Shown here in pieces: positions 16,049 through 23,932 of a DNA stretch of 34,769 nt. Every line of letters starts with the position of its first letter. Position 1 is the stretch's first letter. The stretch comes from JANFXS01 sp022791155 (lineage in GTDB: Bacteria > Bacillota > Clostridia > Lachnospirales > Anaerotignaceae): NCBI GenBank assembly GCA_949743895.1, contig CATJUX010000051.1, positions 1-34,769 on the forward strand, written 5' to 3'. The notes under the pieces are model-generated. The model searched no databases, was not told where the DNA came from, and worked only from the letters and a program-made list of their open reading frames with translations. Position numbers and translations under genes: made by a program.

Positions 16049-16283
16049 GAAAACAATTACTGTAAAAAAATCATTGGACACAAGACATGCCGCGTTGTTT
16101 GTTCAGACGGCAAGCAAATTTAAAAGCAACGTTAAAATTGCCGTTGAAGATAAAATAGTCAATGCCAAAAGTCTTATGTGCATCATATCTCTGGGAATTT
16201 CTGAAGGCATAGAAGCAACAATCAGCGCTGAAGGCGAGGACGCTGAAGTTGCAGTGAATGAAGTATCCTCTGTCCTCTGTTAA
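16041..16283 (+). CDS. HPr-like protein lacking the catalytic histidine (Crh-like)
   Basis: An 80-residue protein with the HPr fold, aligned by VQTASKF (residues 21-27) and NAKSLMCIISLGI (41-53). HPr normally has GIHARPA, in which the histidine accepts phosphate from Enzyme I. Here the matching stretch is SLDTRHAA, so the histidine is Asp13 and the usual proline is His16. The serine phosphorylated by HprK is kept (Ser44, in the KSLM context). This pattern parallels Bacillus Crh, where the histidine is Gln, and the gene occupies the crh position, directly after whiA. Inferred role: a regulator phosphorylated on serine by the HprK of this operon, without sugar transport function. His16 could conceivably substitute, but it is three residues off. 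The ATG overlaps the whiA stop by eight bases. Confidence 0.9.
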   Translation: MAKKTITVKKSLDTRHAALFVQTASKFKSNVKIAVEDKIVNAKSLMCIISLGISEGIEATISAEGEDAEVAVNEVSSVLC

Positions 16284-16323
16284 TTGGTTTTATCAAAAAT
16301 TATATTTATCTGACGACTTTAAT

Positions 16324-16350
16324 CGTGCCAAAAGGCACGGTTTATTTTTT
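16324..16350 (+). terminator. terminator after the HPr-like gene
   Basis: CGTGCC and GGCACG form a six-base stem with an AAAA loop, followed by GTTTATTTTTT. It ends the hprK-HPr gene string 40 bases after the last stop. Confidence 0.85.
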
Positions 16351-16380
16351 ATCAAAAATTCATTAAACTTTTCAGCAGTT

Positions 16381-16404
16381 TGCAGTGAGAATATGCAGTG
16401 AGAA
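16381..16404. repeat. 13-base tandem duplication
   Basis: TGCAGTGAGAA occurs at 16381-16391 and again at 16394-16404, a 13-base period. It is followed by a GC-rich patch with the small palindrome GCCGC-A-GCGGC at 16415-16425. Confidence 0.6.
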
Positions 16405-16461
16405 CCGCGTGAAAGCCGCAGCGGCGAAGCAAAATTCAAGAACATGCAGGTGTGTACAAAT

Positions 16462-16536
16462 GTTTAGGCGGGACACTTGAAAAATGAAACTTTTGAAAAA
16501 CGAAAGAACAGAAAAATTTCATTGCGCGGCCTAAAC
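16462..16536. repeat. nested inverted repeats between convergent genes
   Basis: GTTTAGGC (16462-16469) pairs with GCCTAAAC (16529-16536). Inside it AATGAAA (16483-16489) pairs with TTTCATT (16517-16523). The two helices would close a structure of about 75 bases. It lies in the 220-base gap between the HPr terminator and the 3' end of the reverse ltaS-like gene, and could be that gene's 3' structure or a degenerate small insertion element. No T-run follows on either strand. Confidence 0.5.
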
Positions 16537-16571
16537 TCATTTGCAAACTGGGGCGAAGTTTTGAAACGATG

Positions 16572-18449
16572 CTATTTTCCGAACATTTCATAATAAACCC
16601 AGTTTTTGAGCATTGCAACATCAGCCTGTTCATATTGGCTAAGATATGCTGTGAATTCCCCATCAATTTTCATGAAGTTGCTTATTGTTACAACTGGAAG
16701 AACTTTTCTGAGTTCATTTGAGAAATCATATAGTGGTGATATGCCATTTATTCCCAAAAGTTCAAGTGTTGTGGTGCCTAAAAAATTTGCACTTATCGTG
16801 TTGTTTTCAGGCAAGTTCAATGATTTCTTCACAACTGAAAAATCAGAAATATTTTTTGCTGAATCATTTTCCCAAATTATGAAAGGTGTTTTATATATGT
16901 TGAGAACTTGCTCGATTGTTCCATTGGCATCAATATCATAGTCAAGTATATCAAAAAACTCCATTCCATTTGAAAATCCTGGAAGATGATCACCAAAATA
17001 TACAACAACAACTGGTTCGTCGGTTTTGGAAAAATACTCTATAAGGCGGCCAATTTCAATGTCTGCGTCAATTATTCCCATGAAATAATTGTTCAAGAGG
17101 TCTTCCTCGCTTTCAGTTAGAACAACATTTGTGTCAAAAGTTTTTTCAACAGAACCATATTTGTTGTCATAAGGGCCATGGTTCTGTATTGTGACGCAAA
17201 ACTCGAACAAGGGGTTGTCATGGGTTTGCACATGGTTTTCAAAATTTTCTATAATGCTGTCAGATGTATATTTATCAGCTATATATCCTCCAATATATTT
17301 TTCTTCTCCCTGGAAGCTGCTCAAATGAATGAAATCTTCAAACCCCATATTGGCATATACATTGCTTCTGTTATAAAACCATGAATATCCTGGGTGTATC
17401 GCAATGGCAGTGTAGCCAATTTCTTTTAATTTTCGCGGAATTGAATCAATTTCTTTTCTCACAAGTGAATATGATGTTGAGGAGTTTCCTGTGTATCTTG
17501 TTGGGAGAGCTGTCAAAACATCAAATTCTGTGTTGCTTGTTCCGCCTCCATAATTTGGAACTATTATGTGACCGCTTATGGCGTTTTCGGATTGTGATAT
17601 GGTTTTCCAGTTTTCGAGAGGATCTCTATGTGAGGCAAAATCAAGGTTTTCATTTTCGGATAAATCCGAAAAGGCTTCACCCATTATCATTATTATGTGA
17701 GGTTTTTTGGAATCTTTGTAATTGTCTGTTGAATAGTCAAAATTTTTTTCAATATTTTCCATTTCAGCTTGTTTGTAGCCGTTTGGGGGATTGACTTTTG
17801 TGGTGTTGAATTTATGAACAAAGCTATAAATGAAGCCTTTGGAACCATATTGGTTGACTTCGAAATATGGATTTTCATAGACGGGAAAACTGTTGTAAAG
17901 ATCAACATTTTTATATAAAAAATTATTCAAAATAAATATAGAAATTAATGATAGTGCGATGCCAGAAATTCGTATTTTAATGTTAATATGTTTTGTTTTG
18001 AAAAACAAGAACGATATTATTATAGCAAATATGGCAAATATCAACAAAGCAGCATAAAATATGATTGTTTTTTGAGTGAAATTTTTCCCAATTCCAGCAA
18101 GTTCTGTCACAAGTGACATATCCGTTGGAAAAAGGGGATCCTGACGAAGGCGTATCTTTTCTCTGTTGACAAATGACAAAAGAAGAAATATGCAGCCCGA
18201 GACAACTGTTGAAAAAATGGCTCTTTCGCTTATAAAAAATAAAATGATGACTGTGAGGAGCACTGGAACATAGTTCAAAATGAAAAGTGAAGGATTTGCC
18301 TTAATGTATTCTTTGAATATTAGTGTGAAATCATCATTTATATATATTTCTAAGAATGATATACTAAGTACACCCAAAATCATTATAGTGATTGAAAAGG
18401 AAATATTTAGCTCAAACCGCTTTTTAAAAAGTTTTTTAATGACAGACAT
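16572..18449 (-). CDS. LtaS-family phosphoglycerol transferase / sulfatase-domain membrane protein
   Basis: A 625-residue protein of the lipoteichoic acid synthase family. The N-terminal 215 residues hold five membrane segments. An extracellular sulfatase-type domain follows (about 250-540). Visible active-site elements are IMIMGEAFSD (metal-binding Glu), GGGTSNTEFDVLTALP (the catalytic Thr is TSNTEF's first residue, by analogy with LtaS), HPGYSWFYNRSNVYANMGF, and VVVYFGDHLPG (metal-binding Asp-His). Such enzymes transfer glycerol-phosphate from phosphatidylglycerol to build cell-surface polymer, or modify surface glycans. About 85 residues follow the domain. Start follows AGGAGGA. Its divergent neighbours are two LytR-CpsA-Psr genes, which fits a cell-envelope polymer locus. 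Exact substrate is not shown by sequence. Confidence 0.9.
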   Translation of the reverse strand: MSVIKKLFKKRFELNISFSITIMILGVLSISFLEIYINDDFTLIFKEYIKANPSLFILNYVPVLLTVIILFFISERAIFSTVVSGCIFLLLSFVNREKIRLRQDPLFPTDMSLVTELAGIGKNFTQKTIIFYAALLIFAIFAIIISFLFFKTKHINIKIRISGIALSLISIFILNNFLYKNVDLYNSFPVYENPYFEVNQYGSKGFIYSFVHKFNTTKVNPPNGYKQAEMENIEKNFDYSTDNYKDSKKPHIIMIMGEAFSDLSENENLDFASHRDPLENWKTISQSENAISGHIIVPNYGGGTSNTEFDVLTALPTRYTGNSSTSYSLVRKEIDSIPRKLKEIGYTAIAIHPGYSWFYNRSNVYANMGFEDFIHLSSFQGEEKYIGGYIADKYTSDSIIENFENHVQTHDNPLFEFCVTIQNHGPYDNKYGSVEKTFDTNVVLTESEEDLLNNYFMGIIDADIEIGRLIEYFSKTDEPVVVVYFGDHLPGFSNGMEFFDILDYDIDANGTIEQVLNIYKTPFIIWENDSAKNISDFSVVKKSLNLPENNTISANFLGTTTLELLGINGISPLYDFSNELRKVLPVVTISNFMKIDGEFTAYLSQYEQADVAMLKNWVYYEMFGK

Positions 18450-18503
18450 AAATTTTCCTCCTGAAAAAAATATATTGCTCTTACTATGAACGCTAATATT
18501 TTT

Positions 18504-18532
18504 ATGTTAAACCTTATTTGCCCAATAGTCAA
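18504..18532 (-). promoter_or_regulatory. promoter of the ltaS-like gene
   Basis: On the reverse strand TTGACT and TAACAT are 17 bases apart, about 55 bases before the start codon at 18449. Confidence 0.6.
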
Positions 18533-18578
18533 AGAAAATATAAAATAGTTTTAAATTTTGCTCAATAATATACTAAAT

Positions 18579-18592
18579 CTGCCAATTGGCAG
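18579..18592. promoter_or_regulatory. 14-base palindrome, possible operator
   Basis: CTGCCAATTGGCAG is a perfect palindrome in a very AT-rich spacer between the divergent ltaS-like and LCP genes. It lies about 50 bases upstream of the ltaS -35 and 145 upstream of the LCP -35, so a dimeric regulator could act on either. It has no T-tail and is not a terminator. Nothing else was recognised in the 18450-18817 spacer besides the two promoters. Confidence 0.45.
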
Positions 18593-18736
18593 TTTAATGC
18601 GTTTTCGAATAATGCTGAATTTAATGGTTTACTGATGTTTAATGTAAGATATTTTTAATAATATATTTATAGATTTTTATTTTTTTTATGATAAAATAAT
18701 TGAGGCTAAAATATTAATTATAATAGAGTGTAATTC

Positions 18737-18765
18737 TTGTAAACTTAAACCATTTTTGCTATAAT
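18737..18765 (+). promoter_or_regulatory. promoter of the LCP gene pair
   Basis: TTGTAA and a perfect TATAAT are separated by 17 bases. Transcription would start near 18772, about 46 bases before the first LCP start. Confidence 0.75.
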
Positions 18766-18817
18766 ACAAATTAATTTGTAATTTTTGGAGGAATTATTAA
18801 TATTATGAGGTGTGAAA

Positions 18818-19951
18818 ATGGAGGCAAAATATACAAAAAATGAAAAAAGCGGTTCTGCTCTGAAACTTATATTTAGATTTGCCATTATTGTTGCTTCTAT
18901 GGTGGTTTCTTTCACAGCGTTGGCAGTTGTTGGTGTTTTTGTATATGGAGTTACAAGAGACGACACAAAAGTGATTGATGACAGCATAAAAAATTTGGAC
19001 ATTCAGGTTGACTTGGATTCCATGGAAAAGAAAGCTGATGAAAATAAGCCACCTCTTAAACTTATAACAAATGTGGCGGTTTTTGGAGTTGACGATGAGG
19101 GGCTTCATACAGATGTGACATTTGTTGCAAGCTTCAACAGTGAAACAAAAGAAATTAATATATTGTCGGTTCCACGAGACAGCAAAGTTACAATGAGCGA
19201 CAAAATAATAAGCGGTTTGAAGGAACGCAATAGAGAAGGCTTCATTCCAACAAGGAACGGATATGGTGTATGTAAATTTACAGAAGTTCACGCATATGCC
19301 GGTGATGGCTATCGAAATGATTATTCAGTTTTGATGCTTGAAGACATGCTTGGAATTGACATTGACTATTATGTCAGATTCACAACAGATGGATTTATAA
19401 GTGCCATTGATGCAATGGATGGTGTTGATTTCTATGTTCCACAAGACATGTATTGGGATATGCGGGATGAAGGCGGGCCGCTCATCAATCTTAAAGAAGG
19501 GATGCAACACCTTGATGGAGAAAAGGCCGAACAGCTTGTGAGATTTAGAAAAGGCTATGCAAGCCAGGATCTAAAACGCATAGAGGTTCAGCAGGATTTT
19601 ATGCGCGCTCTTTTAAGCAAAATGACAAGCATGGAAAACATAAAAGAAAACATTGTTCCGTTGACAAAAACATTGTTCAACTGTGTTGAAACTGATGCTT
19701 CAATAATGGATGCGCTTAAATATGTGAAATACATAAATGATATAGATACTGACAATATTAGAATGGAAACAATTCCAGGGGAAGGAACAACTTCTTACTT
19801 CATATACGATGAAGAAGGTACGAAGGAAATTGTTCAGGAAATGATCTATGGAAAAACGAAAGAAAATGCAGAAGACATAGAAATTTATGAAGAAAATGAT
19901 AACTTGGAAAAAAATATTTCGGAAAACACGAAAAGTTGGGAGTCACAATGA
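18818..19951 (+). CDS. LytR-CpsA-Psr (LCP) family glycopolymer ligase, first copy
   Basis: About 377 residues. One N-terminal membrane anchor (about 15-45, FAIIVASMVVSFTALAVVGVF) is followed by the extracellular LCP domain. Family motifs are NVAVFGVDDEGLHTDVTFVASF, ILSVPRDSKVTM, CKFTEVHAYAG and VDFYVPQDMYWDMRDEGG, then RFRKGYASQDLKRIEVQQDF. The conserved Arg/Asp residues bind the polyprenyl-pyrophosphate of a lipid-linked polymer, which LCP enzymes attach to peptidoglycan. The tail (about 330-377) is acidic and lacks a LytR_C domain. ATG 18818 is chosen over GTG 18812, with GAGGTG close upstream. A stronger GGAGGA (18787-18792) lies before a 12-codon reading frame that overlaps this start. 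The stop overlaps the next LCP start by four bases. Confidence 0.92.
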   Translation: MEAKYTKNEKSGSALKLIFRFAIIVASMVVSFTALAVVGVFVYGVTRDDTKVIDDSIKNLDIQVDLDSMEKKADENKPPLKLITNVAVFGVDDEGLHTDVTFVASFNSETKEINILSVPRDSKVTMSDKIISGLKERNREGFIPTRNGYGVCKFTEVHAYAGDGYRNDYSVLMLEDMLGIDIDYYVRFTTDGFISAIDAMDGVDFYVPQDMYWDMRDEGGPLINLKEGMQHLDGEKAEQLVRFRKGYASQDLKRIEVQQDFMRALLSKMTSMENIKENIVPLTKTLFNCVETDASIMDALKYVKYINDIDTDNIRMETIPGEGTTSYFIYDEEGTKEIVQEMIYGKTKENAEDIEIYEENDNLEKNISENTKSWESQ

Positions 19952-21258
19952 GCAGAGAAAATATGCCGCACAATAAAAAGAAAACTAGAAGGAGAAGAAA
20001 TCCAATAGCCAGATTTTTTAAGATAGTTTTTTCTATAGTTTTTGTTTTTGTTCTTGTTGCTGGAGCAGGTGTGTTTGCTTATTATAGAATAGTTGGTGTT
20101 GACCAAAAAGAGCCTGTAAAAGGAAGCAAAATGAATTTTATGGAGGCACTTGTTGGGAAAGACATTAAGCTGAATGTGGCTGTTTTTGGAGTTGACAGCG
20201 ATGGAACAAGAACGGATGTGGCATTTGTTGTGCACTTTGACAGTAAATCTGGAAAAGTCGGGCTTATGTCGGTTCCACGAGACACAAGAGTTGAAATAAA
20301 TGACACAATGTACACCTATCTTGTTGAAAATAAAAAATATATTCCTAGTGGAGCTATATGCAAATTTAATGAGGTTCATGCATATGCAGGTTCTGAAAAG
20401 GCAAACGAATTTTCTGTGATTCAAATGGAGGAATTATTGGGCATAGAAATTGATCACTATGTGAAAGTTGATTTTGCAAGCTTCAGATCACTTGTTGATC
20501 TTGTGGGCGGGGTTGATTTTTATGTTCCTCAAGACATGTATTGGGATATGAGAGACACAGGAGATCCGCTCATCAATCTCAAAGAAGGAATGCAGCATAT
20601 TGATGGTGACAAGGCTGAACAGCTTGTGAGGTTCAGGAGGTATAAACTTGGTGATGTCCAGCGTGTTCAAGTTCAACAGGACTTTATGAAAGCTTTGGCT
20701 CAAAAACTTTTGAGCGATAACAACATACTTAAAAATCTTCCAGAATTGGTGAAAACGGCCTATGAATATGTTGAAACAGATATATCGCTTTCTGACGCGT
20801 TGAAATATGTTCAATATGTAAAAGATGTTGATATGTCAAAAATGCAGATGGAGACTTTGCCTGGTGTTGGTGAAATGGTAAACGGCGTTTCATATTATAT
20901 CATCAATGAGACTGAAGCCCCTGAGGCGATAAACAGAATATTTTTCAGCGATGATGTTGTTGCAGAGGAAAATGTTGAAACTATTTCCAGCATAGGGAAA
21001 AATATAGAAATTTCAAATGGAGGCATAAAAAGCGGATTCGCTGCTGAAAACCAAAAAATACTTCAAAGAGAAGGCTTTACAGTGCCGCAAATATCGACAT
21101 ATGATGGAGAAAGAACAGACAACACACGCATATATGTCAGCGAAGAAGGAATGGGAAAAGATCTGCAAAAATATTATTCAGAGAGTGAAGTTATAGTTGA
21201 TGCATCAATGCTTCCAGAAGGAATTGACATTTTTATAATTCTTGGAATGAATGAATAG
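19948..21258 (+). CDS. LCP family glycopolymer ligase with C-terminal LytR_C domain, second copy
   Basis: A 436-residue paralogue of the preceding gene. A strongly basic N-terminus (KKKTRRRRNPIARFF) and one membrane segment (about 29-50) precede the LCP domain with NVAVFGVDSDGTRTDVAFVVHF, MSVPRDTRVEI, CKFNEVHAYAG, VDFYVPQDMYWDMRDTGD and VRFRRYKLGDVQRVQVQQDF. Residues about 355-436 form a LytR_C domain (IKSGFAAENQKILQREGF to DIFIILGMNE), which the first copy lacks. The ATG at 19948 overlaps the preceding TGA (ATGA) and has TTGGGAG six bases upstream. Both enzymes should act on the outer face of the membrane to transfer polymers onto peptidoglycan; tandem copies suggest division of labour. Confidence 0.92.
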   Translation: MSRENMPHNKKKTRRRRNPIARFFKIVFSIVFVFVLVAGAGVFAYYRIVGVDQKEPVKGSKMNFMEALVGKDIKLNVAVFGVDSDGTRTDVAFVVHFDSKSGKVGLMSVPRDTRVEINDTMYTYLVENKKYIPSGAICKFNEVHAYAGSEKANEFSVIQMEELLGIEIDHYVKVDFASFRSLVDLVGGVDFYVPQDMYWDMRDTGDPLINLKEGMQHIDGDKAEQLVRFRRYKLGDVQRVQVQQDFMKALAQKLLSDNNILKNLPELVKTAYEYVETDISLSDALKYVQYVKDVDMSKMQMETLPGVGEMVNGVSYYIINETEAPEAINRIFFSDDVVAEENVETISSIGKNIEISNGGIKSGFAAENQKILQREGFTVPQISTYDGERTDNTRIYVSEEGMGKDLQKYYSESEVIVDASMLPEGIDIFIILGMNE

Positions 21259-21315
21259 AAAAGTTTTAATATTTATGAATAATATATAGTCACTTTAAGT
21301 TTTTGGAGACATATT

Positions 21316-21927
21316 ATGAAAACGAATTATCAGATATTTACTGACAATGAATTGGAAAAAATATTGAATGAAAATGCACACCCATCACTTTTGCTTCACA
21401 GCTGCTGCGGGCCTTGCAGCAGCTATGTTTTAGAATATCTTTCAAAATATTTTGATATAACAGTTTTGTTCTATAATCCTAATATATATCCCCAAAGTGA
21501 ATATGACAAAAGACTTAAAGAGCAAATAAAGCTTCTCAACATGGCAAGGTTTGAAGGCAATCCAAATATAAAGTTTGTTCAATATAACCATGATGATTTT
21601 CTAAAAAAGACTGTTGGACTTGAGAATGAAAAAGAAGGTGGAAACCGCTGTCGTGAATGTTTTTTGCTTCGTTTGTCAGCGACAGCCTGCATGGCAAAAG
21701 AAGACAAATTTGATTATTTTGCTTCAACTCTAACTGTGAGCCCGCATAAAAATGCTGAAATTATCAATGAAATTGGGGTTGAGCTTGAAAAGAAATTCGG
21801 TGTCAAATATCTTATTTCAGATTTCAAAAAGAAAAATGGATATAAACGTTCTATAGAACTTTCAAATAAATTTGATTTATACAGGCAAAATTATTGCGGT
21901 TGCGAGTTTTCAATTTGGTTTGATTAG
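21316..21927 (+). CDS. queH: epoxyqueuosine reductase QueH
   Basis: A 203-residue member of the former DUF208 family, now known as QueH, which performs the last step of queuosine synthesis by reducing epoxyqueuosine in tRNA. The cysteine motifs for metal binding are visible: HSCCGPCSSYVLEYL near 28-42, NRCRECFLLRL near 113-123, and the terminal NYCGCEFSIW. STLTVSPHKNAEIINEIG is a further family motif. The length is normal. GGAG at 21305-21308 precedes ATG 21316. It lies 57 bases after the second LCP gene with no clear terminator. Confidence 0.93.
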   Translation: MKTNYQIFTDNELEKILNENAHPSLLLHSCCGPCSSYVLEYLSKYFDITVLFYNPNIYPQSEYDKRLKEQIKLLNMARFEGNPNIKFVQYNHDDFLKKTVGLENEKEGGNRCRECFLLRLSATACMAKEDKFDYFASTLTVSPHKNAEIINEIGVELEKKFGVKYLISDFKKKNGYKRSIELSNKFDLYRQNYCGCEFSIWFD

Positions 21928-21970
21928 TTTTATATAAATATATATAATATCAAATATAAAAAGTATTTAT

Positions 21971-21999
21971 TTTACTTATATCTTCAGAGGTAGTATAAT
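21971..21999 (+). promoter_or_regulatory. promoter of purA
   Basis: TTTACT and a perfect TATAAT are separated by 17 bases, about 48 bases before the purA start. No purine-riboswitch-like element was seen in this short leader. Confidence 0.6.
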
Positions 22000-22047
22000 A
22001 TCGGTGAAACATGAATCATTAGAAAAATATTCAGGGGGACGATATAT

Positions 22048-23322
22048 ATGGTTAAAGCAATTGTTGGCGCTTGCTGGGGAGACGAGGGCAAAGGAAAAAT
22101 AACGGATATGCTTGCGGCTCAGGCTGACATAGTTGTACGTTTTCAGGGCGGCAGCAATGCCGGACACACTATTATAAATGATTATGGCAAATTTTCGCTT
22201 CATCAAATGCCATCTGGTGTTTTCAGCGAAAACACTGTTAACATAATAGGCAGTGGTGTCGCTTTTAATATACCATATTTTATTAAGGAACTTGAATATC
22301 TAAAAGAAAGAGGGATTAAAGAACCAAAAATTCTTGTTTCTGACAGAGTTCAGCTTCTCATGCCATATCACATTTTGTTCGACACATATGAAGAAGCGCG
22401 TTTGAGCGACAAACAGTTTGGCTCGACTAAAAGCGGTATAGCTCCTTTCTATTCCGACAAATATGCCAAAACAGGAATACAGATATGCGATCTGTTTCAC
22501 AAAGACATTTTGAGAGAGCGAATTAATGCGGCATGCGAGATTAAAAATGTTTTGCTTGAGCATCTTTATAAAAAACCTAAACTTGATCCAGAAAGCATAT
22601 TCAATGAAGTGCTTGAGTATGGAGAAATTATTAAACCATATGTTGTCAACACGGCTGAATATCTAAATAAGGCTGTTCGAGAAGGCAAAAATATACTTCT
22701 GGAAGGTCAGCTTGGCGCACTTAAGGATCCAGATCATGGAATATATCCAATGACAACCTCGTCTTCAACATTGGCTGGCTTTGCCTCAATAGGCGCGGGG
22801 ATACCCCCATATGCAATTGAAAAGATATACACTGTTGTTAAGGCATATTCATCTGCTGTTGGAGGAGGCGCGTTTGTGAGCGAAATATTTGGTGATGAGG
22901 CCAATGAAATGCGTATTCGTGGCGGAGATGCAGGAGAGTTTGGAGCAACAACAGGAAGACCAAGAAGAATGGGTTGGTTTGATTGCGTGGCAACGAGATA
23001 TGGCTGTATGCTTCAAGGGGCCACAGATGTAGCTTTCACAGCTATAGATGTTCTTGGATACCTTGATGAGATACCAGTTTGTGTTGGATATGACATAGAT
23101 GGGGTTGTGACAAAGGAATTTCCGGTGACACCTCTCCTTGAAAAGGCAAAACCTGTGCTTAAAACACTTCCTGGTTGGAAGTGTGATATAAGAGGAATTG
23201 AAAACTATGATGATCTGCCCGAAAATGCCAAAAAATATATTGAGTTTGTTGAGAAGGAAATTGGCTATCCAATCACTATAGTTTCAAATGGCCCAAAAAG
23301 AAATGAGATTATTTATAGATAA
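22048..23322 (+). CDS. purA: adenylosuccinate synthetase
   Basis: A 424-residue cytosolic enzyme that joins IMP and aspartate with GTP to form adenylosuccinate, the first step from IMP to AMP. The GTP-binding glycine loop GDEGKGK (residues 11-17) is followed by RFQGGSNAGHTI with the catalytic His. Further motifs are QLGALKDPDHGIYPMTTSSST and ATTGRPRRMGWFD; the C-terminal part holds the base-binding region. The length is typical. GGGGGA is seen a few bases before the ATG. It has its own promoter and is followed directly by the rimP promoter, so it appears monocistronic. Confidence 0.97.
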   Translation: MVKAIVGACWGDEGKGKITDMLAAQADIVVRFQGGSNAGHTIINDYGKFSLHQMPSGVFSENTVNIIGSGVAFNIPYFIKELEYLKERGIKEPKILVSDRVQLLMPYHILFDTYEEARLSDKQFGSTKSGIAPFYSDKYAKTGIQICDLFHKDILRERINAACEIKNVLLEHLYKKPKLDPESIFNEVLEYGEIIKPYVVNTAEYLNKAVREGKNILLEGQLGALKDPDHGIYPMTTSSSTLAGFASIGAGIPPYAIEKIYTVVKAYSSAVGGGAFVSEIFGDEANEMRIRGGDAGEFGATTGRPRRMGWFDCVATRYGCMLQGATDVAFTAIDVLGYLDEIPVCVGYDIDGVVTKEFPVTPLLEKAKPVLKTLPGWKCDIRGIENYDDLPENAKKYIEFVEKEIGYPITIVSNGPKRNEIIYR

Positions 23323-23326
23323 AAGC

Positions 23327-23355
23327 TTGAAATGTTTGAATTGCAGTGTTATACT
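23327..23355 (+). promoter_or_regulatory. promoter of the rimP-nusA-infB operon
   Basis: TTGAAA and TATACT are exactly 17 bases apart, beginning five bases after the purA stop. Expected start near 23362, leaving a leader of about 84 bases. Confidence 0.65.
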
Positions 23356-23379
23356 ATATATTAGAATATTGTATTGGCT

Positions 23380-23409
23380 AAGAGTGGGTTGATGCCCACT
23401 CTTTTGTTT
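23380..23409 (+). terminator. leader hairpin/attenuator before rimP
   Basis: AAGAGTGGG pairs with CCCACTCTT around TTGATG and runs into TTTTGTTTAC. The nine-base stem and T-rich tail have terminator form, yet it lies inside the rimP leader, about 40 bases before the gene. It can be an attenuator read by NusA, encoded two genes on, or it can end purA readthrough. Confidence 0.6.
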
Positions 23410-23445
23410 ACATTTGTCGCTGAGCAAAAAGGTAAGGTGAAAAAC

Positions 23446-23913
23446 ATGGCAAAAGAGATGAACACAGAAAAAAAGGTTGAATTGTTGCTTTTTCCTGTTA
23501 TAGAAGAAAATTGTTATGAGCTTGTGGATATAGAGTTTGTGAAAGAAGGACAAAACTGGTATTTAAGACTATACATTGATAAAGACGGCGGTGTTACAGT
23601 TGATGACTGCGAGTTTGTGAGCAGGGCTGTTGAAGCAGTTCTTGATGAAAAGGATCCAATTGAACAGGCATATATACTTGAAGTTAGCTCGCCAGGGCTG
23701 GACAGACCTCTCAAAAAAGACTCAGACTTTGTCAAATATGCTGGAGAAATTGTTGATGTTAAACTGTATAAAGCTGTGAACAAACAAAAAGAATTTCAGG
23801 GTGAGCTTAAGGGGCTTGAGGGAGCAATTGTGACAATAACAGACAGTGACGGAAATGAACTGTCTTTTGACAGAAAAGATATAGCGCTGATACGCCTTGC
23901 GGTTTTGTTTTGA
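23446..23913 (+). CDS. rimP: ribosome maturation factor RimP
   Basis: A 155-residue protein needed for 30S subunit maturation. The N-terminal domain shows ELVDIEFVKEGQNWYLRLYIDKDGGVTVDDC and the motif VSSPGLDRPLKK. The C-terminal SH3-like domain follows (GELKGLEGAIVTITDSDGNEL). The ATG at 23446 is chosen because AAGGTG lies six bases before it. An in-frame extension to 23374 runs through the leader hairpin and is not coding. It heads the nusA operon as in most Firmicutes. Confidence 0.95.
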   Translation: MAKEMNTEKKVELLLFPVIEENCYELVDIEFVKEGQNWYLRLYIDKDGGVTVDDCEFVSRAVEAVLDEKDPIEQAYILEVSSPGLDRPLKKDSDFVKYAGEIVDVKLYKAVNKQKEFQGELKGLEGAIVTITDSDGNELSFDRKDIALIRLAVLF

Positions 23914-23932
23914 TGAGGGAGGAATAGGAAAA

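Noticed and set aside
23374..23445. N-terminal extension of RimP
   Set aside because: It lies over the leader hairpin; AAGGTG correctly spaced before ATG 23446 and the family length support the shorter form.
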